The translations under genes and the position numbers were made by a program. The notes beneath the pieces were generated by a model, which did no database searches, was not told the DNA's origin, and saw only the letters and a list, made by a program, of their open reading frames with translations. A stretch of 64,000 nt of DNA. Origin: Actinomycetospora corticicola. GTDB taxonomy: Bacteria; Actinomycetota; Actinomycetes; Mycobacteriales; Pseudonocardiaceae. The DNA is taken from positions 186,001 to 250,000 of the forward strand of contig NZ_JACCBN010000001.1 in NCBI RefSeq assembly GCF_013409505.1, in the 5' to 3' direction. Positions 40,614 through 48,872 of this stretch are shown here, piece by piece (the stretch's first letter is position 1; every line of letters starts with the position of its first letter).

Positions 40614-40679
40614 TCAGCACGCCGGGCAGAGCGCGCTGGCGACACGCGCGAGGTCGACATGACGTCGACCGACGAGCAT
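40614..40679 (-). CDS. Cysteine-containing HVDL leader peptide upstream of sulfite reductase operon
   Basis: 21 aa, the tail GRRHVDLARVASALCPAC being a near-ideal HVDL leader with two Cys codons at the very end. A -10-like TGCACT lies seven bases before the ATG, consistent with leaderless translation. It heads the sir/cysH/cysD/cysN operon, the strongest functional context among the five leaders here. Confidence 0.85.
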   Translation of the reverse strand: MLVGRRHVDLARVASALCPAC

Positions 40680-40760
40680 CGGGTCCAGTGCACGCACGGT
40701 CCTGAGCGTGCCACGTCGAGGGGCACGATTCCACCGGCGGCTCTGTGGGGTGCCCCTCTC

Positions 40761-40806
40761 ACGGCAGGAAAGCGTCGTTGCTGTCATCCAGTGGCAGGAG
40801 AGCCAC
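40761..40806. repeat. Family C double-hairpin repeat, copy C1
   Basis: A 46-bp element whose reverse strand reads GTGGCTCTCCTGCCAC, then TGACAGCAACGACGCT and on. Two adjacent hairpins are predicted. It lies 26 bp before the hemW start. Confidence 0.7.
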
Positions 40807-40832
40807 ATCGTCGCCGCGCGCACAATGGACGG

Positions 40833-42068
40833 ATGCCCTCCGTGCCGCCCGGCGGCGAACCCGCCCCGGCCGACGGCTCGCTCCCGCCCGACGCGCTCAC
40901 CGGGCTGGGGACGCGCCCGTTCGGCGTCTACGTCCACGTGCCCTTCTGCGCGACCCGCTGCGGGTACTGCGACTTCAACACCTACACGGCCTCCGACCTG
41001 GGCCTGACCAGCACCGACGACCCCGCGAGCCCGGCCAGCTGGCTGGAGGGCCTCCGTCGGGAGCTCGACCTCGCGGGCCGCGTGCTCGGCACTCCACCGC
41101 CCGCCGACACGGTCTTCATCGGTGGCGGCACGCCGTCCCTGCTGGGCGCGGACGGGCTGACCGCGGTCCTCGACGCGATCCGGTCCACCGTCGGTCTCGC
41201 GCCCGGCGCCGAGGTGACCACCGAGGCCAACCCCGAGTCGACGACGCCCGAGCTCCTCGCCGCCATCGCCGACGCCGGGTACACCCGCCTCTCGCTCGGG
41301 ATGCAGTCCGACGTCGACCACGTCCTCGCCGTGCTCGACCGCCGCCACACCCCGGGCGCGGCGGTGTCGGTCGCCCGCGCGGCACTCGAGGCGGGGCTGC
41401 GCCACGTCAACCTCGACCTCATCTACGGCACGCCCACCGAGACCGACGACGACCTCCGCCGCTCCCTCGACGCCGTGCTCGCCTCCGGCGCCGACCACGT
41501 CTCGGCCTACTCGCTCATCGTCGAGGACGGCACCGCCCTGGCCCGCCGGGTCGCGCGCGGCGAGCTGCCGATGCCCGACGACGACGTCCTCGCCGACCGC
41601 TACGAGATCGTCGACGACGTCCTGACCGCCCACGGCCTCGGCTGGTACGAGGTGTCGAACTGGGCGCGCACCGTCGACGCCCGCTGCCGCCACAACCTCG
41701 GCTACTGGTCCGGCGGCGACTGGTGGGGCGCCGGCCCGGGCGCCCACTCGCACGTCGGCGGCGTCCGCTGGTGGAACGTCCGCCACCCGGCCCGCTACTC
41801 GAAGCAGCTCGCCGCGGGGGAGTCGCCCGCCGAGGCCCGCGAGCTGCTCACCCCCGCCGACCGGCACGTCGAGCAGGTGCTCCTGCAGCTGCGCACGGTC
41901 GAGGGCCTCCCCGCACGCGTGCTCCACGACGCCGGGCGCGCGGCCGCCGTGCAGGCGGTGCGCGACGGCCTTCTCGACGACGGGTGCTGGGCCCGCGGGC
42001 AGGCGGTGCTCACCCGGCCCGGCCGGCTCCTCGCCGACGGGGTCGCCATCTCGCTGACGGGGGACTGA
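40833..42068 (+). CDS. hemW: HemW-type radical SAM heme chaperone
   Basis: 411 aa. The radical SAM motif is CATRCGYC in YVHVPFCATRCGYCDFNTY, with FIGGGTPSLL, EANPES, RLSLGMQS and the C-terminal SGGDWWGAGPGAHSHVGGVRWWN. It is usually annotated as an oxygen-independent coproporphyrinogen III oxidase, but the CxxxCxxC arrangement without the true HemN C-terminal cysteine supports HemW, a heme-delivery protein. The downstream hydrolase is coupled (TGATG). Confidence 0.92.
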   Translation: MPSVPPGGEPAPADGSLPPDALTGLGTRPFGVYVHVPFCATRCGYCDFNTYTASDLGLTSTDDPASPASWLEGLRRELDLAGRVLGTPPPADTVFIGGGTPSLLGADGLTAVLDAIRSTVGLAPGAEVTTEANPESTTPELLAAIADAGYTRLSLGMQSDVDHVLAVLDRRHTPGAAVSVARAALEAGLRHVNLDLIYGTPTETDDDLRRSLDAVLASGADHVSAYSLIVEDGTALARRVARGELPMPDDDVLADRYEIVDDVLTAHGLGWYEVSNWARTVDARCRHNLGYWSGGDWWGAGPGAHSHVGGVRWWNVRHPARYSKQLAAGESPAEARELLTPADRHVEQVLLQLRTVEGLPARVLHDAGRAAAVQAVRDGLLDDGCWARGQAVLTRPGRLLADGVAISLTGD

Positions 42069-42919
42069 TGACGCTGCCCGACCCGGTCCGCGTCACGCTC
42101 CCGGACGTCACGCTCTCCGTGCTCGACGCCGGATCCGGGCCCGCCGTGCTGCTGCTGCACGGCTTCCCCGACCGCGCGACGCTGTGGCGTGCCCAGATCG
42201 AGCGCCTGCTCGACGCCGGGTACCGCGTGATCGCCCCCGACCTGCGCGGCTTCGGCGACAGCGACCGTCCCGACGACGTCCGGTCCTACCGTCTCCGCCA
42301 CTCGGTCGCGGACATGGTGGCGCTGCTGAGCGAGCGCGGGGTGGACCGGGCCGTCGTGGTCGGCCACGACTACGGGGCGGCCGTCGGGTGGGCCCTCGCG
42401 ATGTCGAGCGACGTCGTCCGCGGCTACGTGGCGCTCTCCGTCGGACACCCGAACGCCTTCCGGACCGCGGGCCTCGTCCAGCGCGCCCTGTCCTGGTACA
42501 TGCTCTGGTTCCTGACGCCGGGCGTGCCCGAGACCGTGCTGCCCGCCGACGACTGGGCCTTCCTCCGCCGCTGGGCCCACCCCGGGACCGAGGACGACGA
42601 CCTCGTCCGCACGCACATCCGCGACCTCTCCCGCCCGGGCGCGCTGACGGCGGGCCTGTCCTGGTACCGGGCCAACGTCGACCCGCGGACCTTCGCCGAC
42701 GAGCACCCGCTCGACATGCCGCCGGTCACGTGCCCGGTGCTCGGCCTGATCGGGGCGGACGACATCGCGCTCACCGAGGCACAGATGGCCGGGTCCGCCG
42801 CGTACGTCACCGGCGGCTTCGAGTGTGTGACGCTGCCGGGCGCGGGCCACTGGCTCCCGGCTCGCCACGCGGACGCCGTCAACGAGCACCTCCTGGCGTT
42901 CCTCGCCCGCCTCGACTGA
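42068..42919 (+). CDS. Alpha/beta hydrolase, epoxide hydrolase-like
   Basis: 283 aa. The oxyanion motif is LLHGFPDRATLW, the nucleophile elbow VVGHDYGAAVGW (Asp nucleophile), and the catalytic His is in LPGAGHWLPARHADAVN. An Asp nucleophile after GH is the pattern of epoxide hydrolases and haloalkane dehalogenases; the HGFP motif favours the former. The start shares a base with the hemW stop. The link to heme biology is probably only transcriptional. Confidence 0.85.
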   Translation: MTLPDPVRVTLPDVTLSVLDAGSGPAVLLLHGFPDRATLWRAQIERLLDAGYRVIAPDLRGFGDSDRPDDVRSYRLRHSVADMVALLSERGVDRAVVVGHDYGAAVGWALAMSSDVVRGYVALSVGHPNAFRTAGLVQRALSWYMLWFLTPGVPETVLPADDWAFLRRWAHPGTEDDDLVRTHIRDLSRPGALTAGLSWYRANVDPRTFADEHPLDMPPVTCPVLGLIGADDIALTEAQMAGSAAYVTGGFECVTLPGAGHWLPARHADAVNEHLLAFLARLD

Positions 42920-42924
42920 CCCGC

Positions 42925-43869
42925 TCAGGGCACCAGCAGCAGCTTCCCGCCCGCCTGCATCGAGCGGCTCCGCCGGACCGTCTCGCCGAATTCCGCGAGC
43001 GGGTAGCTCCCGGCGATCGGCACGTCGACCGCCCCGCGGGCGGCGAGTGCGGCCACCTGGGGGAGGGCGTCGATACGCAATGCACCTGCGCTGTTCCGGA
43101 CGCCGAGCCGCGCGGCCTCCGCGGGCCGCGCGACCGTGAGCACCCGGTCCGGGTCGCCCGTGATCGCCACCAGGTCGGGCAGGACGCCGTCGGGCGCGGG
43201 GGGAGTGTCCGGCGGCGCCCAGGCGACGGGCGCGCTGTCGAAGGCGCGGTCCACCGGGCCTCCCGCGAGGTCCCGCACCCGGTCGACCATGCCGTCCCCG
43301 TACGTCGTCACCTGCGCGCCCGAGGCCCGCAACGACGCCGCGTTCCGCGGCCCGGCCGTCGCGATCACCCGGACGCCCCGGTGCAGGGCCAGCTGGGCGG
43401 CCATCCGCCCGATCACCGAGCCGGCACCGTGGACCAGCAGCGTCTCGCCGGGGGCGACGCCGAGCAGGTCCACGCAGCGCGTCGCCGTCTCGGCCGCCAT
43501 CGGCAGCGCCGCGGCCTGGGCGAGGTCCAGCCCCTCGGGCACCGCGGTCCACGTCGCCAGGACCGCCAGCTCGGCCGCGCCCGCCGATGCCGTCCCGTGG
43601 GGGACGGGGCCGAGCACGAGCCGACCGAGCTCGTCGTCGGGAACGCCCTCGCCGACCTCGTCGACGGTGCCCGACACCTCCAGCCCGATCCCGCAGGGCG
43701 GTTCCTGGTCCGGGAAGAGGCCCTCGCAGAGGGCCCAGTCGGCCGGGTTGAGGCCGCAGAACGCGACGCGGACCCGGACCTGCCCGGGGCCCGGGTGCGG
43801 CTCGGCGACGTCGTGCAGGGCCAGGACGTCCTCGGGGTCGCCGAGGCGGTCGTACTGCAGTGCTCGCAT
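42925..43869 (-). CDS. Zinc-less quinone oxidoreductase (MDR family)
   Basis: 314 aa. A GroES-like N-terminal part (GPGQVRVRVAFCGLNPADWALCEG) is followed by the NAD(P)H-binding region LLVHGAGSVIGRMAAQLALHRGVRVIATAG. The structural-zinc cysteine cluster is absent, as in quinone oxidoreductases. It uses NADPH to reduce quinones or enones. It is divergent from a LysR gene with a perfect palindrome at that gene's start, so it is the likely target of that regulator. Confidence 0.88.
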   Translation of the reverse strand: MRALQYDRLGDPEDVLALHDVAEPHPGPGQVRVRVAFCGLNPADWALCEGLFPDQEPPCGIGLEVSGTVDEVGEGVPDDELGRLVLGPVPHGTASAGAAELAVLATWTAVPEGLDLAQAAALPMAAETATRCVDLLGVAPGETLLVHGAGSVIGRMAAQLALHRGVRVIATAGPRNAASLRASGAQVTTYGDGMVDRVRDLAGGPVDRAFDSAPVAWAPPDTPPAPDGVLPDLVAITGDPDRVLTVARPAEAARLGVRNSAGALRIDALPQVAALAARGAVDVPIAGSYPLAEFGETVRRSRSMQAGGKLLLVP

Positions 43870-43928
43870 GGCGTCGACGCTAGGAACGGGGCCGTCCGTG
43901 CGTCCAAGACCAGTTCGGCAGGCGAGGC

Positions 43929-43943
43929 ATACCGTGGCGGTAT
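43929..43943. promoter_or_regulatory. Candidate LysR-box between quinone reductase and LysR genes
   Basis: A perfect 15-bp palindrome ATACCG-TGG-CGGTAT with the T-N11-A pattern of LysR boxes, covering the LysR ATG. It is suited to autorepression and divergent control of the quinone reductase. Confidence 0.6.
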
Positions 43944-44808
43944 GACCGAGCTCGACCTGCGGTTGCTGCAGTACTTCACGGTGGTGGCGCGCCACGGCAA
44001 CGTCGGGCGGGCGGCCGCGGAGCTGCGGGTGGCGCAGCCGTCGCTGTCGCGGCAGATGCAGCGGCTGGAGTCGCAGGTGGGGGCCCGGCTCCTCGACCGG
44101 TCGGCCCGCGGGAGCGCGCTGACGGCGGCCGGCAAGGTCCTGCTCTCGCACGCCGAGGAGCTGCTGCGCGCGGCCGAGCGGGCGGTCATCGAGGCGAGGG
44201 CGACGACGGAGCCGGACCGGCTGGTCGTCGGCCACACCGGCAACCTCGTCGTCACGCCCGTGGTGCGGGAGCTGCGGCGCCGCCACCCGGAGGCCGAGAT
44301 CCGCACGGTCGCGGTGACCGGGCCGGTCGCGGACGGCCTCCTGGCCGGACGGGTCGACGCCGTGATCGCGCGCCTCCCGCTTCCCGACGACGGGCTGTGC
44401 CTCGACCGGCTGCACGACGAGCCGCGGGCCCTCGTCGTCCCGGTCGGGCACCGGTTGGCCGGCCGGACGTCGGTCGAGCTCGCCGACTTCGTCGACGAGC
44501 CGCTCGCCCGCTACGGAGACCCGACGGTCGACGCATGGTGGCGCGTCGACCCGCGGCCGGACGGCTCCCGGGCCCCGGACGGCCCGCTCGTCGGCGCCCT
44601 CGGGAACAAGTTCGAGCTGGTGGCGGCCGGGGAGGCGCTGCTCGTGCTCCCGCAGCGCCCCACCAGCACCGGGTTCCGGGACGACCTCGTCGCCGTGCCG
44701 ATCCGCGACGTCCCGCCGACGCCCGTCGTCCTCGCGACCCGGTCCGGACCGCCCTCGCCGCTCGTCGCCGAGGCACGGGCGCTCGCCCGGGAGCTGCTCG
44801 TCCACTGA
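43942..44808 (+). CDS. LysR-family transcriptional regulator
   Basis: 288 aa. The N-terminal helix-turn-helix is LRLLQYFTVVARHGNVGRAAAELRVAQPSLSRQMQRLESQVGARLLDRS. The effector domain contains DRLVVGHTGNLVVTPVVRELRRRHPEAEI and GNKFELVAAGEALLVLPQRP. Divergent organisation with the quinone reductase is the classic LysR arrangement. Confidence 0.93.
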   Translation: MTELDLRLLQYFTVVARHGNVGRAAAELRVAQPSLSRQMQRLESQVGARLLDRSARGSALTAAGKVLLSHAEELLRAAERAVIEARATTEPDRLVVGHTGNLVVTPVVRELRRRHPEAEIRTVAVTGPVADGLLAGRVDAVIARLPLPDDGLCLDRLHDEPRALVVPVGHRLAGRTSVELADFVDEPLARYGDPTVDAWWRVDPRPDGSRAPDGPLVGALGNKFELVAAGEALLVLPQRPTSTGFRDDLVAVPIRDVPPTPVVLATRSGPPSPLVAEARALARELLVH

Positions 44809-44850
44809 GGAGCAGCCGGGCGGTCGTGCTCCGGGAGCGGACGTGCGGTC

Positions 44851-45160
44851 GATCAACCGAGTCGGGATGACTCGGTTCGTCGACGTGGGTCGGCGCTTCG
44901 GATGGTCTCTGCCGGTCGGGAGTCCGGATCGCGATCGATCAACCGAGTCGGGATGACTCGGTTCGTCGACGTGGGTCGGCGCTCTGGATGGTCTCTGCCG
45001 GTCGGGCGTCCGGATCGCGATCGATCAACCGAGTCGGGATGACTCGGTTCGTCGACGTGGGTGGGCCCTCCGGATGGTCTCTGCCGGTCGGGAGTCCGGA
45101 CCGCGGCCGATCGATCGGTTCGCGACGACTCGGTCGGTCGAGGTCGGTCTCGATCGGTCA
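44851..45160. repeat. 86-bp tandem repeat, three copies plus one degenerate, with family D palindromes
   Basis: Units start at 44851, 44937 and 45023 (GATCAACCGAGTCGGGATGA), exactly 86 bp apart and almost identical; a fourth, degenerate unit begins at 45109. Each full unit holds a palindrome CCGAGTC-GGGAT-GACTCGG (44857-44875, 44943-44961, 45029-45047) with flanking AA/TT extending it to nine-base arms. The array fills the 349-bp gap between the LysR gene and the WXG100-like gene. Nothing else is recognisable there. Confidence 0.9.
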
Positions 45161-45463
45161 GCCCCCGGATCCCAGCGCCCCGGCGTCGCCCGCCCGGTAC
45201 TCCGCCACGGTCGCCCGGAGCGCGCCGCCGAGCGATCCGAGTCCCACCGCCTCCTGACCGATCGCGTCGACTCCCTCCGCGGCCTTCGGGTCGTACTGCG
45301 CGGCGAACGTGCGGCCCTGTTCGTCGTCACCGGCCACGTCGCCGAGCCCGGCGAGCGTCGACCGCAGCGCCGCCACGGCGTCGGCCGCGATCCGGCCGGC
45401 CTCGTCGAACCGGGTGGCGGCCGACTCGAGGTCCTCGGGCCGGGTGCCGAATCCGCCTGTCAC
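45158..45463 (-). CDS. WXG100/ESX-like small helical protein
   Basis: 101 aa, GTG start. It follows the helix-turn-helix-bundle layout of actinobacterial WXG100-related proteins: FGTRPEDLESAATRFDEAGRIAADAVAALRSTL, then a loop and a second helix with AIGQEAVGLGSLGGALRATVAEYRAGD. The exact WXG turn is missing. Such proteins are type VII secretion partners or substrates. It follows a toxin-like gene on the same strand, separated by repeat C2. Confidence 0.65.
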   Translation of the reverse strand: MTGGFGTRPEDLESAATRFDEAGRIAADAVAALRSTLAGLGDVAGDDEQGRTFAAQYDPKAAEGVDAIGQEAVGLGSLGGALRATVAEYRAGDAGALGSGG

Positions 45464-45513
45464 ACGGCCGAGCGTAGGAAACCGTCCCCGCGCCGTGGGG
45501 TCGATTCGACGAA

Positions 45514-45559
45514 GTGGCTTCCCTGCCACCGGATGACAGCAACGACGCTTCGCTGCCAC
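45514..45559. repeat. Family C double-hairpin repeat, copy C2
   Basis: 46 bp: first hairpin GTGGCTTCCCTGCCAC, then TGACAGCAACGACGCT and TCGCTGCCA forming the second. It lies between the toxin-like gene and the WXG100-like gene. Confidence 0.75.
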
Positions 45560-45571
45560 GGGGGAGGGGGA

Positions 45572-46762
45572 TCAGGGCCAGAAGATGCTCCCCTCGTCGA
45601 ACACGAACCGGATCGACGTGGGCAGTTCGAGCCCCTCCGCCTTGGCCCGCAGCACGGCGGCGAGCAGACCCTTCCCGGCCTCGTCGACGTCGAGCGCGAT
45701 CATCCGGCCGTCGACGACGAGGTCGCCCCCGCCCTGACGGGCGAGCCGGCCGCTGCCCTCCAACACGGCCGCCTCCACCGACGACGCCGACGACACCTCG
45801 GGCACGGTCAGCTCGACGAACCGGCCGCGGTCGCCGGCGTCGGCCCGCACGAGGGCGCCCGCGTCGGTGCGGGCGTGCACGCTCAGGCCCTCCGACTCGA
45901 GGAGGCGGGCGGTCGGGACCTGCTCCGGCGAGAAGGCCGCGCCCGGCGACTCGTGCACGCCGGGGCGGAAGAGCGGACCGAGCGCCCCGCGGGACGATGG
46001 GTCGAGCGCCGCGGAGATCCGGCTGTCGAGCGCCGCGAGGTCGTCCGCGAGTCCGGACGGCGCCGCGCCAGGCGCCGTACCTGGCGTCGCACCGGGCGCG
46101 GGTCGACCGGCCGCTCCCGCGAGGCCGCCCGAGATCCCGCCGAGCACACCCCCGAACACCCCGCCGAGCGTCGCCGCGCCGCCGACCTCGTCGAGCGAGT
46201 AGCCGCCGCGCCCGAACGCCTCGACCCGCAACGGCTGGGCGATGGCCAGGTCGACCGCCGCCGCTTCGACCGCCCCGAACACCGCGCCCACCACGACCCC
46301 ACCCAGGATCGCCGCGGCCGTCGCCGAGAGCTCGACCCCGATCGCGGCCGCCGCAGCGACGAGGCCCGCGCTCACCCCGGCTGCCGCAGCGGCGGACGTG
46401 CCGAACGTCAGCCACGCGAGCCCGACGCCGGCGACGATCGTCGCGCCCGCGGTCACCGCCAGCTCCGTCACCCGCGCCCGCGCGTCGTCGACCGCGTCGG
46501 CGAACCGGGTCAGGGCGACGCCGAGCGCCCGGCAGCCGGCGGCGTCGTCGCGCAGCGCCGCCTCGTGCGCGGTCCACGTGACGCCGAACCGATCTGCCGC
46601 CGCACCGGCCCACGACGCCCGCGCCTGCGCCGTCCCCGACCATCCGACCTCACGCGCCCGGTCCAGCTCCGCGCCCGCCCGCTCCCACGCGGCGGCGGCC
46701 GTCCGGAGCCGGTCGGGGTCGGCGGCGGGCCACCACAGCCCGACCTCCTCGACGACGTCCAT
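45572..46762 (-). CDS. WXG100-like secreted protein with C-terminal toxin-like domain
   Basis: 396 aa. Residues ~1-110 form a long-helix domain with ESX-type features (WWPAADPDRLRTAAAAWERAG, then SWAGAAADRF). Residues ~110-230 are Ala/Gly-rich and hydrophobic, like the glycine-zipper membrane part of polymorphic toxins. A Pro/Gly/Ala linker follows. The last ~130 residues are a compact charged domain (ARLLESEGLSVHARTDAGALV ... GDLVVDGRMIALDV ... IRFVFDEGSIFWP). The order, export domain, linker, C-terminal effector, is that of type VII or CDI-like toxins; the C-terminal part resembles CdiA-type nucleases only loosely. Toxicity is inference. Confidence 0.6.
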   Translation of the reverse strand: MDVVEEVGLWWPAADPDRLRTAAAAWERAGAELDRAREVGWSGTAQARASWAGAAADRFGVTWTAHEAALRDDAAGCRALGVALTRFADAVDDARARVTELAVTAGATIVAGVGLAWLTFGTSAAAAAGVSAGLVAAAAAIGVELSATAAAILGGVVVGAVFGAVEAAAVDLAIAQPLRVEAFGRGGYSLDEVGGAATLGGVFGGVLGGISGGLAGAAGRPAPGATPGTAPGAAPSGLADDLAALDSRISAALDPSSRGALGPLFRPGVHESPGAAFSPEQVPTARLLESEGLSVHARTDAGALVRADAGDRGRFVELTVPEVSSASSVEAAVLEGSGRLARQGGGDLVVDGRMIALDVDEAGKGLLAAVLRAKAEGLELPTSIRFVFDEGSIFWP

Positions 46763-47157
46763 CACGCGGCCCGGGCGGTGATCACCTGGCCGCGCGCGAC
46801 CGTGATGACGACGACGGCGGCCCCGGTCAGCGTCCAGGTCGCGCTGCGCTCGTCGTAGACCGAGGACGTCGGGTCGGCGAGCGTGCGGGCGATCGCGTCG
46901 AGCGACACGGCGCCCCAGTCGATGCGCCGGAAGCCGTAGTACCGGTTCCCGCACAGCAGGTCCGAGGTCTCCTCGCCCCGCGCGAACACGCGCACCACCT
47001 GGTCCTCGGGGGTGGACGGCCCGCAGATCTCGGGCGGCTCGGCGAGGGCGGACGGGGCGCCCACCAGGACACCCAGGAACACGAGCACGGCGACGACGAG
47101 CGAGCGGACCACAGCGAACACAGCGACCTCCACGGTGCGGGGGACCGCGTCGGTCAC
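46762..47157 (-). CDS. Small exported protein upstream of toxin-like gene
   Basis: 131 aa with an N-terminal signal (VVRSLVVAVLVFLGVLVGAPSALAEPPEIC), a middle segment with two Cys (EICGPSTPED, SDLLCGNRYYGFRRIDWG) and a C-terminal hydrophobic helix (WTLTGAAVVVITVARG). Its stop shares a base with the toxin-like gene start (TGATG). It could be an accessory membrane protein or an immunity-like partner. No family recognised. Confidence 0.6.
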   Translation of the reverse strand: MTDAVPRTVEVAVFAVVRSLVVAVLVFLGVLVGAPSALAEPPEICGPSTPEDQVVRVFARGEETSDLLCGNRYYGFRRIDWGAVSLDAIARTLADPTSSVYDERSATWTLTGAAVVVITVARGQVITARAA

Positions 47158-47163
47158 GGGCCC

Positions 47164-47805
47164 TCATCCGCTCGGACTGCCACCGGCCCCGATCGGTTCC
47201 GACGAATTCCCCGCGCCCGCGATCAACGTGGTGATCCGCACCCAGGACGGCGCGGTCGGGGTCGACCCGAAACCGAAGTGCACCGGCGGCGACACCGGGT
47301 GCAGCGCGCCCTGGTCCACCCCGTCGTACGTGGTCGTCGCCGCGGTGATCCGCTGCAGGTCCTGCGCGCCGTAGTACTCGGTCCGGCCTCCGCCGGCGCT
47401 GCCCACGGTCCGCACGCCCGGCAGCACCCGCCGGGCGATCGCGTCGATCGTCGCGATCCACCACGACGCCGTGGCCAACCGCCACGGCACGGCGCGCAGC
47501 AGGAGCCCGAGCGGGGAACGACCGCCGAGCGTGAAGCGGGACTCGAGCGGCCCCGCCGTCAGGAAGAACTCGGAGCCGAGCGAGCGCAGGTCGACGGGCA
47601 CGTACCGGACCTCGTCGAACGTGTACGTCGCGCCGACGAACTCGGCGACGGCCGCCGACGGCGCGAGCAGCAGCCGGTGCCCGTCGGGCCGTTCGACCAT
47701 GACGTCGGTGAAGGTGCCGAGCGGGGAGTGCGGCCAGTGGCCGATCACGTAGCGCAGCCCGGCCGCCGTGCCCAGCCCGGCGATCCAGCCGTCGAAGCGT
47801 TCCAC
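47164..47805 (-). CDS. Conserved-looking protein of unknown function
   Basis: About 213 aa from GTG 47805, just before the structured part VERFDGWIAGLGTAAGLRYVIGHWPHSPLGTFTDVMVERPDGHRLLLAPSAAVAEFVGATYTFDEV. The rest is strand-rich with SRFTLGGRSPLGLLLRAVPW and PVHFGFGSTPTAPSWVRITTL. It is not recognised; the pattern is reminiscent of lipid- or ligand-binding beta folds but no motif is decisive. It lies six bases upstream of the small exported-protein gene. Confidence 0.6.
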   Translation of the reverse strand: MERFDGWIAGLGTAAGLRYVIGHWPHSPLGTFTDVMVERPDGHRLLLAPSAAVAEFVGATYTFDEVRYVPVDLRSLGSEFFLTAGPLESRFTLGGRSPLGLLLRAVPWRLATASWWIATIDAIARRVLPGVRTVGSAGGGRTEYYGAQDLQRITAATTTYDGVDQGALHPVSPPVHFGFGSTPTAPSWVRITTLIAGAGNSSEPIGAGGSPSG

Positions 47806-47828
47806 CGGCGCGGGGTGCCCGACGCGCG

Positions 47829-48662
47829 CTACAGATCCACCAGGACGATGCCCACCACGACGACGGCCGCGGCCACCGCCCGCCGCCACCCGAAGCGTTC
47901 ACCGAGGAACAGGGTCCCGATCACGGTACCGATGACGATCGAGGTCTCGCGCAGCGCCGCCACCGCCGCCGTCGCGCCGCTGGTCTGCGCGACCAGCACC
48001 AGCCCGTAGGCCGCGAGCGACACGAGCCCGCCGACGAACCCGATCGCCAGCGACGACCACGGCACCCGCAGCAGCCCCCGGCCCCGCCGCACCACGGCGA
48101 GCACGGGCATGACCGGTCCCTGCACGAGGAACATCCACGCGGCGTACACGGGGACCGGGGTGGTCGCGACCGCGCCCGCGTCGACGAGCGTGTAGCCGGC
48201 GATGAACAGCCCGGTCGCGACGGCGGCGCCGAGCGCGGGCAGCGCCGCCCGCGTGAGCCGTCCGCCGTCGAGCGCGAGGGACACCAGCCCGAGCGAGATC
48301 ACGGCGACCCCGAGCAGCTCCCACCAGGGGAGACCGCCGCCGAACACGACCTCGTACAGCGCGACGATCCAGGGCGCCGTCCCGCGGGCCACCGGATAGA
48401 CCAGGCTGAACTCGCCGAGCTGGTAGCTCGCCCACAGCAGCAGCGTGTAGCCGACGTGCAGCGCCGCCGAGAGCAGGACGGCCGGCCACGCGTGGGCCGG
48501 CGGCGGTCCGAGCACCAGCGCCGCGCCCCCGCCGACCACGACGTAGGACAGGCCGATCAGCGCGAAGCCGACGAGGCGGTCGGCGACCCCGTGCGCGATG
48601 GCGTTCCAGGTCGCGTGCAGGACGGCGGCGAGCAGGGTGAGGGTGATGACGGCGGGGGACAC
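47829..48662 (-). CDS. EamA/DMT-family transporter
   Basis: 277 aa, about ten hydrophobic helices in two EamA halves: LLAAVLHATWNAIAHG at the start, YPVARGTAPWIVALYEVVFGG ending the first half, and AALRETSIVIGTVIGTLFLGERFGWRRAVAAAVVVVGIVLV ending the second. The GERxxxRR end is typical. DMT exporters move amino acids or other metabolites; cargo unknown. GTG start at 48662. Confidence 0.88.
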   Translation of the reverse strand: MSPAVITLTLLAAVLHATWNAIAHGVADRLVGFALIGLSYVVVGGGAALVLGPPPAHAWPAVLLSAALHVGYTLLLWASYQLGEFSLVYPVARGTAPWIVALYEVVFGGGLPWWELLGVAVISLGLVSLALDGGRLTRAALPALGAAVATGLFIAGYTLVDAGAVATTPVPVYAAWMFLVQGPVMPVLAVVRRGRGLLRVPWSSLAIGFVGGLVSLAAYGLVLVAQTSGATAAVAALRETSIVIGTVIGTLFLGERFGWRRAVAAAVVVVGIVLVDL

Positions 48663-48872
48663 CGGCGGCTCCTGGGGCGTCGGCCCGCACGGGTGCGGGC
48701 GCGTCGGGATGGAGCCCTCGGGGTTTCTCTCCCGTCAGGTGTCGGCCGTGGGCCGTGGCGCCGCTCGGTCCAGACCCCGGATCGCCCTGGTTGTGGATCA
48801 GGAGGCGGGCGTCGGACGGAACCCTAGGCGCAGGCAGAGGTCACCCTACGCCCGTGCGGCTCCGCGCCGGGG

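Noticed and set aside
43136-43160. GTGAGCACCCGG resembling the family A end
   Set aside because: No complementary right arm within 40 bp; it is coding sequence of the quinone reductase.
44851-45160. 86-bp array considered as CRISPR
   Set aside because: Units are near-identical over the whole 86 bp, so there are no unique spacers, and no cas genes are present.
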